DNA of 6,040 nucleotides, taken from positions 1-6,040 of the forward strand of contig JAICPK010000062.1 of NCBI GenBank assembly GCA_025929855.1, given 5' to 3'. The first letter of the stretch is position 1. Every line of letters starts with the position of its first letter. The notes under the pieces are model-generated. The model had not been told where the DNA came from, made no database searches, and saw only the letters and a list, made by a program, of their open reading frames with translations. Below are positions 4,918 through 6,040 of this stretch, piece by piece. Made by a program: the position numbers and the translations under genes. Origin of the DNA: Nitrososphaera sp. GTDB lineage: Archaea > Thermoproteota > Nitrososphaeria > Nitrososphaerales > Nitrososphaeraceae.

Positions 4918-5463
4918 GTGCCAGACACCGCTGCATTTTACCATTATGGCATATCGCCTTGGGAAATTGAAGTAATCTATGATACCTTGAATCGGTCTTT
5001 TGAAGTTGAAGAAAAGCAGCTCCCTCCAGACGATCCACAGTATGTCAGCATGGTTGAAATCAGATTTCCTATTCCATACAACGAGGCATTCTTCCAACAG
5101 GAATTTTCCATGGATAGCTGGTTCAAGATAAAAGGCGTCATAAAAGATGTAAAAAGAAGACGTGGTAGAAAGGGTATCAAAGCATTCATTAGATTTGCAG
5201 GGTTTGGTAATAACAACAACAACAACAAAAAAATTGGTATTGTTTTTCCGCTGCAGAGCAAAGGCGACAGACAGTTTGAAATGGGCATCGAAAAGATAGA
5301 ATATCTGGTTGACATTGTGCCAGTTCAATTGCAATTAATACCCCCTGGCGCAGAAGAAATATGGTATTTGTATGATGAGGCCAGCTCCAAATGGACACCC
5401 TCTGTTGCTAAGACGAGCAGTATCAACTATCTTTTCAAGAATAATGAATGGAAGACAAAATAA
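4918..5463 (+). CDS. Unrecognised protein, start uncertain (GTG 4918 preferred)
   Basis: The frame is open from 4807 to a double TAA stop (5461-5466). The ATG at 4807 would overlap the preceding gene by 76 bases, and the peptide it adds reads like a shadow of that gene, so it is unlikely. From GTG at 4918 the protein has 181 residues and begins with a coherent stretch containing ISPWEIEV (12-19). The next ATG (5050) would lose this part. The centre is beta-rich with a basic patch (VKRRRGRKG, 78-86), followed by Asn6 (98-103) encoded by a triplet repeat, and then more predicted beta strands with aromatic residues (EEIWYLYDE). There is no signal peptide or membrane segment. No family is recognised. 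The motif shared with the gene before suggests that the two are related in role. Confidence 0.65.
   Translation: MPDTAAFYHYGISPWEIEVIYDTLNRSFEVEEKQLPPDDPQYVSMVEIRFPIPYNEAFFQQEFSMDSWFKIKGVIKDVKRRRGRKGIKAFIRFAGFGNNNNNNKKIGIVFPLQSKGDRQFEMGIEKIEYLVDIVPVQLQLIPPGAEEIWYLYDEASSKWTPSVAKTSSINYLFKNNEWKTK
5212..5226 (+). repeat. (AAC)5 microsatellite coding for asparagine
   Basis: Five exact AAC units preceded by AAT encode six asparagines, with two AAA lysine codons after them. The tract sits between predicted strands and probably forms a loop of variable length. Confidence 0.75.
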
Positions 5464-5534
5464 TAAAAAAATCAATAATTATAATAAAATAACTAACTAA
5501 TTAATTAACTTGGATACATTTGTATGTGTGTCTC
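5464..5534. other. AT-rich convergent spacer with simple repeats
   Basis: The 71 bases between two convergent genes are almost wholly A and T in their first 45 positions, with tandem AACT units (from 5491) and the perfect palindrome TAATTAATTA (5498-5507). No gene or structured RNA is apparent. Confidence 0.5.
5465..5471 (-). terminator. Oligo-T tract on the - strand downstream of the last gene
   Basis: Seven A residues on the + strand give T7 on the - strand, 64-70 bases beyond the stop of the gene at 5535-5975. This is suitable for an archaeal oligo-T terminator. No comparable T tract serves the + strand gene in this spacer. Confidence 0.35.
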
Positions 5535-5975
5535 TTATTTGAGCTGATTTATAACAGGCGAGTCATGGATAGCCTTGCTCAGCTCTCTGTACTTTTTGTC
5601 GATAAATGCAAGTGACTCGGCTAGCCTTTTTGACTTACCCATCTTGAACCTTATGAGCTCGCGGTGGCGCCAAAAATGCTTTCCGTCTGAAACCGAAAGA
5701 GTGGTAAAATAATCTAGCCCTTTGAGGTTGTCTGGAAGCTTGACATTAAAAGGCAGTAAGTATTCTACTGTGAACCACTCATCACCATCAGGATAGTCTA
5801 TACCCGTTGAAATATCAAAGTAAAGATGCAATATGTCTTCTACGGTGAGGCCATCGTCTAAAATTAAAGGATGCTTAACGCTTGACTTGCGGTAGTCCAT
5901 CTTTAGCAGCTGGGGCTCAAAGTAAGCCCTGATTATGGCTCGCCGAAAGATTTCGTTTACCTCTTTAAGGTTCAA
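5535..5975 (-). CDS. Unrecognised protein, TTG start or extending past window end
   Basis: From the TTG at 5975 the protein has 146 residues and ends with TAA at 5537-5535. It mixes helix-like ends (NLKEVNEIFRRAIIRAYF at the start; a Lys-rich helix near 114-136) with an acidic, aromatic centre (GIDYPDGDEWFTVEYLLPF). There is no signal peptide or membrane segment, and no family is recognised. There is no ATG until codon 26. A TATA-like block at 6001-6010 fits a start near 5975, but the frame upstream stays open to the window edge (22 codons, including YKDYIISTSRYIVS), so the true start may lie outside the window and this entry would then be the C-terminal part. Confidence 0.6.
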   Translation of the reverse strand: MNLKEVNEIFRRAIIRAYFEPQLLKMDYRKSSVKHPLILDDGLTVEDILHLYFDISTGIDYPDGDEWFTVEYLLPFNVKLPDNLKGLDYFTTLSVSDGKHFWRHRELIRFKMGKSKRLAESLAFIDKKYRELSKAIHDSPVINQLK

Positions 5976-6000
5976 AGATACTATATACCGGCTCGTAGAT

Positions 6001-6010
6001 ATTATATAAT
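6001..6010 (-). promoter_or_regulatory. TATA-like element upstream of the last gene
   Basis: The - strand reads ATTATATAAT here, centred about 30 bases before the TTG at 5975. This would give a leader of only a few bases. If the gene starts further upstream, the block is simply Tyr-Ile-Ile coding sequence. Confidence 0.35.
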
Positions 6011-6040
6011 CTTTGTAAGACTGGGTTAAATTTTGTACTA

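Noticed and set aside
4891..5398. Long - strand open frames (147, 112 and 69 residues) opposite the second orphan gene
   Set aside because: They contain Val5, Leu-run or Cys-run segments that are only the antisense of the AAC repeat, and the + strand frame has better composition and a double stop.

Overview
The window looks like a chromosomal stretch of an archaeon, most likely an ammonia-oxidising thaumarchaeon of the soil (Nitrososphaera-like) lineage. This is inference from gene content and signals. It carries an archaeal-type two-subunit isopropylmalate/homoaconitate dehydratase, a stand-alone F420-0:gamma-glutamyl ligase (CofE) and a small DUF504/MJ1316-type protein. Several genes have TATA-like boxes centred about 25-27 bases before the start codon, as expected for leaderless archaeal transcripts. 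No rRNA, tRNA, CRISPR array, insertion sequence or phage gene was seen.

Layout. Positions 1-929 (+) hold the 3' end of an unrecognised gene, joined by an ATGA overlap to a Cys-rich YkgJ-type metal-binding protein. This meets a convergent small DUF504-like gene (926-1144, -) with a 4-base overlap of stop codons. A 51-base divergent spacer with one central TATA-like element separates that gene from a ChaB-domain protein with a long Ser/Arg/Thr-rich tail (1196-1588, +). The ChaB gene in turn meets leuD with another 4-base stop overlap. leuC and leuD (3382 down to 1585, -) form an operon with a 28-base gap and a well-placed TATA box. A 118-base divergent spacer leads to cofE (3501-4262, +), followed by two unrecognised + strand genes (4328-4882 and about 4918-5463). 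A 71-base, very AT-rich convergent spacer separates these from a last unrecognised gene on the - strand (5535-5975), whose reading frame stays open to the window end.

How the genes work together. LeuC and LeuD are the two halves of one [4Fe-4S] dehydratase in branched-chain (possibly also lysine) biosynthesis. CofE finishes coenzyme F420 by adding glutamates and shares only the divergent spacer with leuC. The YkgJ-type, DUF504 and ChaB genes have no evident pathway link. The layout is compact: convergent genes overlap at their stops, and candidate oligo-T terminators lie inside the Lys codons of the opposing gene.

No new defence or mobile system is evident. The least explained parts are the histone-tail-like ChaB fusion, the two tandem orphan genes sharing an I(S/T)PWEIxV motif, and a small inverted repeat just upstream of cofE.
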